Shown: positions 1 through 7,286 of the stretch, in pieces
Layout: every line of letters begins with the position of its first letter
Numbering within the stretch: the stretch's first letter is position 1
Assembly (NCBI RefSeq): GCF_046254955.1
Contig: NZ_JBJXRG010000001.1
Span: forward strand, 1,054,001 to 1,118,000
Length of the DNA: 64,000 nucleotides
Source of the DNA: Qipengyuania_C sp046254955
GTDB lineage: Bacteria; Pseudomonadota; Alphaproteobacteria; Sphingomonadales; Sphingomonadaceae
Direction of reading: 5' to 3'
The notes under the pieces: model-generated
Told to the model about the DNA's origin: nothing
The model's input: only the letters and a program-made list of their open reading frames with translations
The model's database searches: none
Program-made: the position numbers and the translations under genes

Positions 1-199
1 CGCCATCATCGCTGCACGCGCCAAGATCGTGCTCGGCGCGGTTGGCATGGTTGAGGATGCCCTGACCAAGTTGAGCCAGGATAATATCGTTGAGATGGAC
101 GACGAACGGCGCGCGGCGATGGTCTCGAACCTGATGGTCGTACTGTGCGGAGACAAGGATGCTCATCCCGTCGTCAACGCCGGCTCGCTTTACCAGTAA
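1..199 (+). CDS. C-terminal fragment, SPFH/band-7-like protein (5' truncated)
   Basis: An open frame enters from the window edge (first full codon at 2) and ends with TAA at 197-199, giving 65 residues. The visible end is amphipathic, with AARAKIVLGAVGMVEDAL followed by a conserved-looking MVSNLMVVLCGDKDAHPVV and the terminus GSLYQ. From memory this resembles the C-terminus of sphingomonad SPFH (stomatin/prohibitin-type) membrane-scaffold proteins, which often sit just before a small ribbon-helix-helix gene as here. The SPFH domain itself lies outside the window, so the family call rests on the tail and the neighbour only. Confidence 0.5.
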   Translation, partial: AIIAARAKIVLGAVGMVEDALTKLSQDNIVEMDDERRAAMVSNLMVVLCGDKDAHPVVNAGSLYQ

Positions 200-220
200 C
201 CCCCCTGCGGGAGAGGCCCG

Positions 221-433
221 ATGGCTAAACCACCGCAAAAGAAAGCCTTTGCCCTCCGTCTCGATCCGGCAGTTCACGCCGCGATCGAGCGGCTGGCGGC
301 TAGCGAACTCCGTTCGGCGAATGCGGAGATTGAGGTTCTGCTACGAGAGGCATTGGCCAAGCGGGGTATCCGCGTCCCCATCAGCAAGACACCGCGGCGC
401 GGGCGTCCACCTGCTGATGAGGCTTGCGGCTAA
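221..433 (+). CDS. Ribbon-helix-helix (Arc/MetJ-type) DNA-binding protein
   Basis: This is a 70-aa protein with a basic N-terminus, a short beta strand (KAFALRLDP) and two helices (AVHAAIERLAASE and SANAEIEVLLREALAKRG). That is the strand-helix-helix pattern of Arc-like dimeric DNA-binding proteins. The C-terminal tail is basic and Pro-rich. It starts 21 nt after the SPFH-like gene with GGGAGAGG upstream, so the two are probably co-transcribed. Its stop overlaps tail-to-tail with the stop of the GNAT gene (the shared tetranucleotide CTAA at 430-433). It could be an antitoxin-type regulator, but no toxin gene is adjacent. The target is unknown. Confidence 0.7.
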   Translation: MAKPPQKKAFALRLDPAVHAAIERLAASELRSANAEIEVLLREALAKRGIRVPISKTPRRGRPPADEACG

Positions 434-930
434 CCGAAGGCGGCGGCGTAGCGCACTTCGCCTTCGGGCATGTCGCCGTCGATCAGCAGGCACTGGAAGT
501 ATTCCGCAGGCGGGCCGGGATAGCGCAGCTGCGGATTGTGAGCGAAACCGAATCGAGAGTAATACGCCGGGTCACCCAGCAGAACGATACCGCGAGCGCC
601 TTTCTCGCGGATGTCGGCGATTCCGCGCTGGACCAGCCGGAAGCCGATGCCCTGGTTTTGCAGCTCGGGCATCACCGAAACCGGGCCTAGCCCGTACCAG
701 CCATGCGCGCCATCGGTGATCGCGATCGGCGAGAAGGCGATATGGCCGACAATCTGCTCGCCATCTTCGGCAACCAGCGACAGCGCCAAGTCGCCATCCG
801 CTCGCAAGCGGTCGACGATATGCGGCTCCGAGCCATCCGAATGCGCCATTCCGGCAAAGGCCGCCGCGGTGACAACATGGATCGCGGCGTGGTCGCGCGC
901 TGCTTCGGGGCGGATGGAGATCGTCGTCAC
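430..930 (-). CDS. GNAT-family N-acetyltransferase (YhbS-like)
   Basis: This 166-aa protein is a single GNAT domain. The acetyl-CoA pyrophosphate-binding loop is visible as QNQGIG (residues 91-96) after the strand LGPVSVMPEL, and the C-terminal LLGDPAYYSRFGF is typical of the YhbS/COG3153 subgroup. It would transfer an acetyl group to an unidentified small molecule or protein. The start is GTG at 930, forming a GTGA overlap with the ribA stop (TGA, 927-929), which implies translational coupling as the last gene of the trmB-xthA-ribA series. Its 3' end shares CTAA with the convergent ribbon-helix-helix gene. Confidence 0.85.
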   Translation of the reverse strand: MTTISIRPEAARDHAAIHVVTAAAFAGMAHSDGSEPHIVDRLRADGDLALSLVAEDGEQIVGHIAFSPIAITDGAHGWYGLGPVSVMPELQNQGIGFRLVQRGIADIREKGARGIVLLGDPAYYSRFGFAHNPQLRYPGPPAEYFQCLLIDGDMPEGEVRYAAAFG

Positions 931-2012
931 TTGAGCAAATGGCCCGAGCGATCACGTTTGGTCGCAAGGTATCGCATATTGTGCGGATTATCGGGAAGCT
1001 GGTGTTGGACCCGTTCGGACACTGTGACCCCGGCAGATCTGAGCGCTGCAACCTTCTTCGGATTGTTGGTCATAAGGCGCACCGTGCGTACGCCCATCAG
1101 GTCCAGCATGCGCGCGGCGACATGGAAATCGCGCGATTCGTCGGGCAGGCCGAGCCGGTGATTTGCATCGACCGTATCGAAGCCCTGGTCCTGCAATGAA
1201 TAGGCACGAAGCTTGTTAATGAGGCCGATGCCACGCCCTTCCTGCCGCATGTAGAGCAGCACGCCCCAGCCATCGTCCTTGTGCGCCTCCTCCGACATCG
1301 CGGCGAGCGCAGCATCGAGCTGCGGGCCGCAATCGCATTTGAGGCTGCCGAGCACATCGCCGGTCAGGCATTCCGAATGGAGCCGCACCAGCGGCGGCGT
1401 GTCGCCGTCGGGATGGCCCAACACCAGTGCGACATGTTCGCGCAAGTCGTCGGCGCTGCGGAAGGCCACGATCTCAGCCTGTTCGTCGGCTGCGATCGGC
1501 AGGTGCGCGCGGGTCGCAATGCGCAGGTTCGGCGCTGCGGAGTAATGCTCAAGATCGCCCGGCGATACCATATGGGTCTCTCCCGCATCCTCGGGATCGA
1601 TCATGAATGCGGGCAAGATTCCCGCGATCCGCGCCAGTTCGAGCACGGCCTCGGCGGATTCGCGCCATGCGATCGGCTCGGCGCGAAAGGGGCCTTTCAT
1701 AGGGTTGCGCAAATCAAGCGCCGGGTCGGCCAGCGCACGTGCGGTGGCCAAGTCGAACTTCTGTGCGGCGCGGATCAGGACAGGGGCCTCGGGGATTGCG
1801 GCTTCAAGCTGGTTGGCAAGCTTGAGCGTTTCCGCCCGCGCCGCCCCGATCAGCATCCGATCCGCTGTGGCACCGCTGGCAATCGCGGTTTCGGCGGGGA
1901 GGAAGGTCCCGGCGCCTGAAACTTCCAGCGGCCAGCCATGGCGCAGCGCGTCGACTGCCTGCGCCGCGCGTCTCGCCGGAGAGGGCGAAGGGGAGGGCGC
2001 GTCAGCGCTCAG
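927..2012 (-). CDS. ribA: GTP cyclohydrolase II (riboflavin synthesis), probable CTG start
   Basis: GTP cyclohydrolase II opens GTP to the pyrimidine precursor of riboflavin. The C-terminal catalytic domain shows the zinc cysteines in SECLTGDVLGSLKCDCG and the GTP-binding stretch RQEGRGIGLINKLRAYSLQ. About 180 residues precede it, beginning RHGWPLEV, an N-terminal extension as in other alphaproteobacterial RibA proteins. No ATG or TTG is available at a sensible place. The only GTG (2123) lies 112 nt inside xthA, and the first ATG would remove the RHGW region. I place the start at CTG (2010-2012), which overlaps the xthA stop as CTGA and has the Shine-Dalgarno GAGGT six bases upstream. This gives 361 aa. 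The family call is firm; the start is inferred. Confidence 0.9.
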   Translation of the reverse strand: MSADAPSPSPSPARRAAQAVDALRHGWPLEVSGAGTFLPAETAIASGATADRMLIGAARAETLKLANQLEAAIPEAPVLIRAAQKFDLATARALADPALDLRNPMKGPFRAEPIAWRESAEAVLELARIAGILPAFMIDPEDAGETHMVSPGDLEHYSAAPNLRIATRAHLPIAADEQAEIVAFRSADDLREHVALVLGHPDGDTPPLVRLHSECLTGDVLGSLKCDCGPQLDAALAAMSEEAHKDDGWGVLLYMRQEGRGIGLINKLRAYSLQDQGFDTVDANHRLGLPDESRDFHVAARMLDLMGVRTVRLMTNNPKKVAALRSAGVTVSERVQHQLPDNPHNMRYLATKRDRSGHLLK

Positions 2013-2803
2013 AGCGATACCTCGGTAATGAGCGGGATATGGTCCGACGGCTTTTCCCAGTCGCGCGCATCTTCGTAGACGGAATGCGCGGTGACCTGCT
2101 TCGCCACCTCTGGGCTCGCCCACATATGATCAAGCCGCCGCCCGCGATCGTTCGCGCGCCAATCCTTCGCACGGTAGCTCCACCAGCTGTAATAGCGCTC
2201 GGGCGCGGCGATCTGTTCGCGCCCGATATCGGACCAGCCATGAGCGTCCATGAAGCGCTGCAACGTATCGACCTCAACCGGAGTATGACTTACCACCTTG
2301 AGCAATTGCTTGTGGTTCCACACGTCGCTTTCGAGCGGCGCGATGTTGAAATCGCCAACGATCATGGTCGGGCGATCAACCTTGTCTGCCCAGCGCGTCA
2401 TGCGCTCGAGGAAATCGAGCTTCTGGCCGAACTTCACGTTCTTCTGGCGGTCGGGTTCGTCGCCGCCCGCCGGGACATAGACGTTCTCGAGGATCAGGCC
2501 CTGGCCTTCTCCGCCCAGTTCCACCCCGACATGTCGCGCTTCGCCATTATCCTGCCAGTCGTGCCGCGAAAACTCGGTCAGCGGGATGCGGCTGACCGTG
2601 GCGACGCCGTGATATCCTTTCTGCCCGTGAATTGCGCGATGGGTGTAGCCGAGCTTCTCGAACGCATCGTGCGGGAACTGGTGCTCCTGGCACTTAATTT
2701 CCTGCAGGCACAGCACGTCAGGCGCGTGACTTTCGATGAAGCGTTCGACAATCGGCATGCGCAGCCGCACCGAATTGATATTCCAGGTAGCGATAGAAAC
2801 CAT
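2009..2803 (-). CDS. xthA: Exodeoxyribonuclease III (AP endonuclease)
   Basis: This 264-aa protein is full length for the ExoIII/AP endonuclease family, which cleaves DNA 5' of abasic sites in base-excision repair. The visible motifs are the N-terminal NINSVR, the metal-binding glutamate in LQEIK, the GDFNIAP loop, and the C-terminal SDHIPL carrying the catalytic Asp-His. It lies in a minus-strand series between the DUF3592 gene (64 nt upstream) and ribA, whose proposed CTG start overlaps this stop. The start ATG is followed immediately by the conserved first strand VSIATWNINS, so the N-terminus is well supported. Confidence 0.95.
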   Translation of the reverse strand: MVSIATWNINSVRLRMPIVERFIESHAPDVLCLQEIKCQEHQFPHDAFEKLGYTHRAIHGQKGYHGVATVSRIPLTEFSRHDWQDNGEARHVGVELGGEGQGLILENVYVPAGGDEPDRQKNVKFGQKLDFLERMTRWADKVDRPTMIVGDFNIAPLESDVWNHKQLLKVVSHTPVEVDTLQRFMDAHGWSDIGREQIAAPERYYSWWSYRAKDWRANDRGRRLDHMWASPEVAKQVTAHSVYEDARDWEKPSDHIPLITEVSL

Positions 2804-2867
2804 GGCGGCTAGTTAGGGCGCGGGGGCGAAGGCGGCAAGCTGTCGAATCAGCGGAAGTCGGCGGGCT

Positions 2868-3578
2868 TCAGCCCTGCTCGTCGTCATGCAGCCATTCGGA
2901 GAGGTCGATGTGGTAGCTCTCTGGGTCTTGCGGATCGACCAGCACAGTCAGCCGCTTGCCGGCAAGCTCGCCTGTCAGGTCCACCCAGACCATGTCGCTG
3001 GTGAAATCCTCCAGCTTGCCGCTCGCCGGGTGCCGCGCCTGCGCCACGACACGCCAGGGATGGCGGCCATTGACCTTGGTGCGCGTGTCACGGTGGCATT
3101 CGACGAAATCGGCCTGGATCGGCAGGCCGCGTTGCTTCAGTCCTGATACCTTGGCGCGCTTGCGAGCTCCGGCGTAGATCATGCCGAAGCCGATGCCCGA
3201 GAAGGCCAGGCCCAATACGCCGAGGATCAAGGGCAGCAGGTAGCGATCGGAGAAACTGTCGATCATCGCCCGCTCGGGTTCGCCGGGCATGTAGTAGAGC
3301 GTGACTTGCTCGCCGCGGCGGTAAGCGGGCGGATTGCTGCTCGAACTGGATCGGTAGATGCGCGTTGCGCCCTCGCGGTCGGTGAATTCAACTACCGGAG
3401 CATAGGTTCCTGAACCTTCGTCACTATCGCGATAGTCGAGATCTATAACTGTTCCGGTCGTGCGAATTCCGTCGCTGATATAGCTCTGGCTAGAGGACCA
3501 CGCCCACAGGGATCCACCCAAAAGGCCGAGGCCGATCAGCCCAAAGAGCCATGTGATCCAATGCGCCTTGCCAGCCAT
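2868..3578 (-). CDS. DUF3592-type membrane protein
   Basis: This 236-aa protein has a hydrophobic segment at about residues 8-28 and a second at about 113-137 (LPLILGVLGLAFSGIGFGMIY). Between them is a soluble beta-rich domain with YAPVVEFTD and VTLYYMPGEPERA, the usual look of DUF3592 domains. A second soluble beta region with HPWRVVAQARHP follows the second segment, so DUF3592-like halves lie on both sides of the membrane segment. It starts 11 nt after trmB and is likely co-transcribed with it. The function of the family is unknown. There is no catalytic motif, and a structural or envelope role is only a guess. Confidence 0.7.
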   Translation of the reverse strand: MAGKAHWITWLFGLIGLGLLGGSLWAWSSSQSYISDGIRTTGTVIDLDYRDSDEGSGTYAPVVEFTDREGATRIYRSSSSSNPPAYRRGEQVTLYYMPGEPERAMIDSFSDRYLLPLILGVLGLAFSGIGFGMIYAGARKRAKVSGLKQRGLPIQADFVECHRDTRTKVNGRHPWRVVAQARHPASGKLEDFTSDMVWVDLTGELAGKRLTVLVDPQDPESYHIDLSEWLHDDEQG

Positions 3579-3589
3579 CTACGCCTCCT

Positions 3590-4303
3590 TCACTTCCGCC
3601 GGAAGCGGAAATACCACACCTCGTGACCCATTTGCGTGCGAGCCTTGTGCTCGTAGCGCGTTTCGCACCAGCCTGATGGGCGGTTCTCCCAGCTTGAACG
3701 GCCATCGACTTGCCATTCGAATTCATCGGTGAAGCGCTGCATCACCATCAGCGCGTGGCGCAGATAGACCGGATGGTCAGTGCCGAAGCGGAATTCTCCG
3801 CCGGGCTTGAGCTTGTCGGCAATCAGCCGCACCGGCCCGTCATTCATCATTCGCCGCTTGGCATGCTTGTTTTTGGGCCAGGGATCGGGATGCAGCAGGT
3901 AGAGCATGGTGAGCGCGCCATCGGGCACGCGTCCCAGAACGTCGAGCGCATCACCGCAATGCAAGCGGACATTGGCAAGCCGCTGCTGTTCGATATGCGT
4001 AAGCGCCTGCGCGACACCATTCACAAAGGGCTCGGCACCGATGAAGCCGTGGTCGGGCAAGAGGTCGGCGCGATAGGCAAGATGCTCACCCCCGCCGAAA
4101 CCGATCTCGAAATGGAGCGGGCGCCCATGACCAGGGGCATCGCCGAACAGAACTTCGCTGGTGACCGGGCCCTCTTCGGGCACCGCGATCTGCGGCAGGA
4201 GGTTATCGACCAGAGCCTGCTGCCGAGCGCTCAGCGGCTTGCCTTGGCTGCGGCCATAGAGCCGGTTGAGTGTGGTCGGATCGCCTTCCTTGAATGCAGA
4301 CAT
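3590..4303 (-). CDS. trmB: tRNA (guanine-N7-)-methyltransferase
   Basis: TrmB makes N7-methylguanosine at position 46 of tRNAs using S-adenosylmethionine. The 237-aa protein shows the SAM-binding loop FEIGFGGGEHL and the family signature LHPDPWPKNKHAKRRM. The following FRFGTDHPVYLRHAL and the C-terminal TRYEHKARTQMGHEVWYF are also characteristic. It sits 11 nt upstream of the DUF3592 gene, in the same direction as xthA and ribA. In related genomes, as I recall, trmB often follows lnt-metK; here metK is about 16 kb away, which suggests rearrangement. Confidence 0.95.
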   Translation of the reverse strand: MSAFKEGDPTTLNRLYGRSQGKPLSARQQALVDNLLPQIAVPEEGPVTSEVLFGDAPGHGRPLHFEIGFGGGEHLAYRADLLPDHGFIGAEPFVNGVAQALTHIEQQRLANVRLHCGDALDVLGRVPDGALTMLYLLHPDPWPKNKHAKRRMMNDGPVRLIADKLKPGGEFRFGTDHPVYLRHALMVMQRFTDEFEWQVDGRSSWENRPSGWCETRYEHKARTQMGHEVWYFRFRRK

Positions 4304-4352
4304 GCGCGCCGGTTAGACTCGATCACAGGAGGCTTCAACCTATCAGCTGGGC

Positions 4353-4580
4353 TTACTTGCGGAACAGCTTGTAGAGGGCCCCTGCGATCAGCGCGAAGGT
4401 GCCAAAATAGATCGCCCATTCAAGCCGGGCTTTGGCATAGTCTGGATCGCGCAGGCGCTCGTTGCCGATTTCGCTCGCTAGCTCAGGATCCTGCATCGCG
4501 TAGATTACGAACAGGGCGAGGGCGATGAGCAGCGCCAACATGATCGGGCCGAGCGAACCCTGGATGTTACCTTTGGCCAT
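4353..4580 (-). CDS. Small two-helix membrane protein, unknown function
   Basis: This 75-aa protein has two predicted membrane segments, at about residues 12-27 (IMLALLIALALFVIY) and 56-70 (WAIYFGTFALIAGALY). They are separated by a charged loop, ELASEIGNERLRDPDYAKAR, and a Lys/Arg-rich end follows. I do not recognise a family. It lies between the ctrA terminator and trmB, in the same direction as trmB with a gap of about 50 nt, so it may be the first gene of the trmB-ribA series. The start ATG is preceded on the coding strand by the weak Shine-Dalgarno AAGGGTG. Its small size makes the call less certain than that of its neighbours. Confidence 0.7.
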   Translation of the reverse strand: MAKGNIQGSLGPIMLALLIALALFVIYAMQDPELASEIGNERLRDPDYAKARLEWAIYFGTFALIAGALYKLFRK

Positions 4581-4601
4581 TTCACACCCTTACCTGAAAT
4601 G

Positions 4602-4632
4602 AAAAGCGCCCGGAACCTGAAGCTCCGGGCGC
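4602..4632 (-). terminator. Rho-independent terminator of ctrA
   Basis: On the minus strand a 9-bp perfect stem (GCGCCCGGA pairing with TCCGGGCGC, plus coordinates 4606-4614 and 4624-4632) with a 9-nt loop is followed by TTTT. It lies 86 nt past the ctrA stop and before the small membrane protein gene. Confidence 0.8.
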
Positions 4633-4717
4633 ATCCCCCATCCCTATCGGGATCCAAATTTTTGCGAGTCGTGCAAGATCTCGCCGCGCTCAAGCAGCGC
4701 AGCGTTAGCGCGACAAA

Positions 4718-5413
4718 TTACGCAGCTTCGGCCTTCTCGTCTGGATCGCGCAGCACGTAGCCGCGGCCCCAGACGGTTTCGATATAGTTCTCGCCGCCGC
4801 ATGCGTGGCTGAGCTTCTTGCGCAGCTTGCAGATGAAAACGTCGATGATCTTGAGTTCCGGCTCGTCCATCCCGCCATAGAGGTGGTTGAGGAACATTTC
4901 CTTGGTCAGCGTAGTGCCCTTGCGCAGCGAAAGCAGCTCGAGCATCGCATATTCCTTGCCGGTGAGGTGCACTCGGGCACCATCGACTTCGACGGTCTTG
5001 GCATCGAGGTTCACTGCCAGCTTGCCAGTGCGGATGATCGATTGGCTGTGGCCTTTCGAACGGCGTACCACTGCGTGGATGCGGGCGATCAGCTCGTCGC
5101 GATGGAACGGCTTGGTGACGTAATCGTCAGCGCCGAAGCCGAAGCTGCGGATCTTCGAATCCATCTCGGCAATGCCGGAGAGGATCAGGACCGGCGTCTG
5201 CACCTTGGCGACACGGAGTTTCTTGAGCACGTCATAGCCGTGCATGTCGGGCAGGTTCAGGTCGAGCAGGATGATATCGTAATCATACAGCTTACCCAGA
5301 TCCAGGCCTTCCTCGCCGAGGTCTGTCGCATAGACATTGAAACCTTCGGTCGTCAGCATGAGCTCGATTGCTTTCGCAGTAGTCGGCTCGTCTTCAATCA
5401 ACAGCACGCGCAT
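4718..5413 (-). CDS. ctrA: Cell-cycle response regulator CtrA
   Basis: This 231-aa OmpR-type response regulator has a receiver domain (residues 1-120) with the acidic pocket EDE (7-9), phosphoacceptor Asp51 in LLDLNLPDMHG and Lys101 in VTKPF. The C-terminal winged helix carries LTGKEYAMLELLSLRKG and YIETVWGRGYVLRDP. Length and sequence match CtrA, the master regulator of cell cycle, division and motility in Alphaproteobacteria. The protein ends in Ala-Ala (EKAEAA). In Caulobacter a C-terminal AA is part of the ClpXP degradation signal, so regulated proteolysis may be conserved. It is monocistronic, with its own terminator and a long upstream region containing DnaA, GANTC and CtrA-like sites. 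Confidence 0.95.
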   Translation of the reverse strand: MRVLLIEDEPTTAKAIELMLTTEGFNVYATDLGEEGLDLGKLYDYDIILLDLNLPDMHGYDVLKKLRVAKVQTPVLILSGIAEMDSKIRSFGFGADDYVTKPFHRDELIARIHAVVRRSKGHSQSIIRTGKLAVNLDAKTVEVDGARVHLTGKEYAMLELLSLRKGTTLTKEMFLNHLYGGMDEPELKIIDVFICKLRKKLSHACGGENYIETVWGRGYVLRDPDEKAEAA

Positions 5414-5592
5414 GGGTGGTTCCCCCTTTGCCCCAAACCTTTGCAGTAACTCCCTGTAAACAGGTGTTGCCGCGTATTAACCACACAAGGTCTGAACGGA
5501 AAAGGTTAACGCGCGGTAAAAGAAGGTTAGGATTTTTCTGCGAGTCTTTTCGGCAACACTTATCCACAGGCTGCCAAATGGCGGAAAAGCGG
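5414..5592 (-). promoter_or_regulatory. ctrA upstream control region (CtrA-like box, GANTC site)
   Basis: This 179-bp gap separates the rpoN stop from the ctrA start. TTAACGCGCGGTAAA at 5506-5520 fits the CtrA box TTAA-N7-TTAA with one mismatch. GAGTC at 5542-5546 is a GANTC site, the target of the cell-cycle methylase CcrM, and a second one (GATTC, 5594-5598) lies in the end of rpoN. A DnaA box is listed separately. In Caulobacter, ctrA transcription depends on CtrA autoregulation and on the methylation state of GANTC. The sites are seen here; their use is inferred. Confidence 0.45.
5560..5568 (+). promoter_or_regulatory. DnaA box upstream of ctrA
   Basis: TTATCCACA is an exact match to the consensus high-affinity DnaA box. 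It is single, not clustered, so it is more likely a regulatory site than an origin. It lies about 150 bp upstream of the ctrA start codon. Confidence 0.5.
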
Positions 5593-7047
5593 TCAGATTC
5601 CCGCCAATTTCTTCGCGCGGCGGCGCTGGACCGACGAGCCGATACCCATCGCTTCGCGGTACTTGGCGACCGTACGGCGGGCGATATCGAAGCCTTCGCC
5701 CTTGAGGATTTCGACCAGCTTGTCGTCGGAGAGGATCTTTTTCGGCTCTTCCGCATCGGTCAAAGCCTTGATCCGCGCCTTGACGCTTTCGGACGATGCA
5801 CCTTCCCCATCCGCACTGCCGACCCCGGAGGTAAAGAAGTATTTCAGCTCGAAAGTACCGCGTGCGCAATGGAGGTATTTGTTGCTGGTGACGCGGCTGA
5901 CCGTGCTCTCGTGCATCTCGATTGCATCGGCGACTGTGCGCAACGTGAGCGGCTTGAGCTCGGACACGCCCTGCCGAAAGAAGCCCTCCTGCTGCTTCAC
6001 GATCTCGGCAGAGACCTTGAGGATGGTCTTCTGGCGCTGGTCGAGCGCCTTGATCAGCCAATTTGCATCGGCGACCTTCTCTTTGAGCCATGCGCGGCTT
6101 TCCTTGTCGGCCGCGCCTTCGCGCAGCTCGAGGAAGTAGCTGCGGTTGACCACCAGACGCGGCAAAGTCTCTTCGTTGAGCGCGATATCCCATCCGCCTT
6201 CGCGCGCTTCGGAAAGCAGGACGTCGGGGGTGACGGCGCGCTCGCTATCGGTCCCGAAACGGCAGCCCGGCTTGGGATCGTATTCGCGCAGCTCGGCAAG
6301 CATGTCGGCGAAATCCTCGTCATCGACATCGCACATTCGCTTGAGTCGAGAGAATTCGCCGCGCGCCACGAGATCAAGATTGTCGATCAGCCGCGCCATG
6401 CAGGGATCATAGCGATCAGCTTCCTTGGCCTGCAGCATGAGGCACTCGCTCAAGCTCCGCGCGCCGACACCGGTCGGGTCGAGCGACTGGACGAGCAGCA
6501 ATGCATCTTCGACTTCCTCGAGGCTTGCGCCTAGCTGCGCCGCGATCTGCCCGGGATTGTCGCGGAGATATCCGGCCTCGTCGAGCAAGCCGACGATGTA
6601 GGTGGCGATGATCGCCTCGCCGGGGCTGTAGGATGCGGCGCCGATCTGCGATTCAAGATGCTCGGCCAGCGTGACATCGTCATTGCTGTGGTTTTCCAGC
6701 GAGGGCAGTTCGCCAATCGAGCCGCTTCCCGATGAAGCGCCCCAGTCCGCATCTCCAGTGTCATAGTCGCGATCGGGATCGGCTGCTTCGAGATCGAGCG
6801 CCTGCTCTCCGTCACCTGGATCGGAAGAATGTTCTTCGCCCGCCGGATCGGTAGTGGGTGCATCGGGCTCCCCGCTTTCGCGCGTATCATCGCCGAGCTT
6901 GAGCAAGGGGTTCTCGTCCAGCGCTTCGGCGACGAAACTCTCGATCTCGAGATTCGATGCCGCCAGCAGCTTGATCGCCTGCTGGAGCTGCGGCGTCATC
7001 ACCAGTGACTGGGTCTGGCGCAGGTCGAGGCGCGGGGAGAGAGCCAT
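5593..7047 (-). CDS. rpoN: RNA polymerase sigma-54 factor
   Basis: Sigma-54 directs RNA polymerase to -24/-12 promoters that need AAA activators. The 484-aa protein begins MALSPRLDLRQTQSLVMTPQ, the glutamine-rich activator-interacting region I. An acidic region II follows (about residues 50-115, many Asp/Glu). The core-binding region and helix-turn-helix come next, then the invariant RpoN box ARRTVAKYRE near the C-terminus. The open frame extends 63 codons upstream, but that stretch is not sigma-54-like, and ATG at 7045-7047 places region I exactly at the N-terminus. It lies downstream of lptB in the same direction, the usual lptB-rpoN arrangement, but 239 bp with a long hairpin separates them. 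Confidence 0.95.
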   Translation of the reverse strand: MALSPRLDLRQTQSLVMTPQLQQAIKLLAASNLEIESFVAEALDENPLLKLGDDTRESGEPDAPTTDPAGEEHSSDPGDGEQALDLEAADPDRDYDTGDADWGASSGSGSIGELPSLENHSNDDVTLAEHLESQIGAASYSPGEAIIATYIVGLLDEAGYLRDNPGQIAAQLGASLEEVEDALLLVQSLDPTGVGARSLSECLMLQAKEADRYDPCMARLIDNLDLVARGEFSRLKRMCDVDDEDFADMLAELREYDPKPGCRFGTDSERAVTPDVLLSEAREGGWDIALNEETLPRLVVNRSYFLELREGAADKESRAWLKEKVADANWLIKALDQRQKTILKVSAEIVKQQEGFFRQGVSELKPLTLRTVADAIEMHESTVSRVTSNKYLHCARGTFELKYFFTSGVGSADGEGASSESVKARIKALTDAEEPKKILSDDKLVEILKGEGFDIARRTVAKYREAMGIGSSVQRRRAKKLAGI

Positions 7048-7150
7048 TAGATTGGCTCCCGAATGTCGCTGTTCGACACGGGAGATGCGGTGCCAGCTCG
7101 GTTTCTTATTGGGTGCGGAACGGATGTCCATCCGATCCTTGCGGCACCGG

Positions 7151-7213
7151 CCCACTCCCGCATCCGGCCACCCACGGCAATATAATGTTTGGGTGGTCGG
7201 GTGGGGGAGTGGG
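7151..7213. repeat. Long imperfect inverted repeat between lptB and rpoN
   Basis: The outer arms CCCACTCCC (7151-7159) and GGGAGTGGG (7205-7213) pair perfectly. After a 4/4 internal loop, an inner arm CCGGCCACCCA pairs with TGGGTGGTCGG (one G-T pair), leaving a 15-nt loop that contains the AT-rich TATAATG. In an lptB-rpoN transcript this would fold into a strong hairpin. There is no U-run, so it is not a standard terminator. Its base composition and CCACC/GGTGG core resemble the larger repeat at 12023-12109. Confidence 0.6.
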
Positions 7214-7286
7214 ATGGCACAGCCCCGGCGGTCCAAGGGAAACTACTGAGAGGCACCTGCCCAGTCGCCGGCAAACATGGAGAAAA

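Noticed and set aside
5560..5568. Replication origin at the DnaA box
   Set aside because: A single box with no cluster, AT-rich unwinding region or origin-type neighbours; a regulatory site is more likely.
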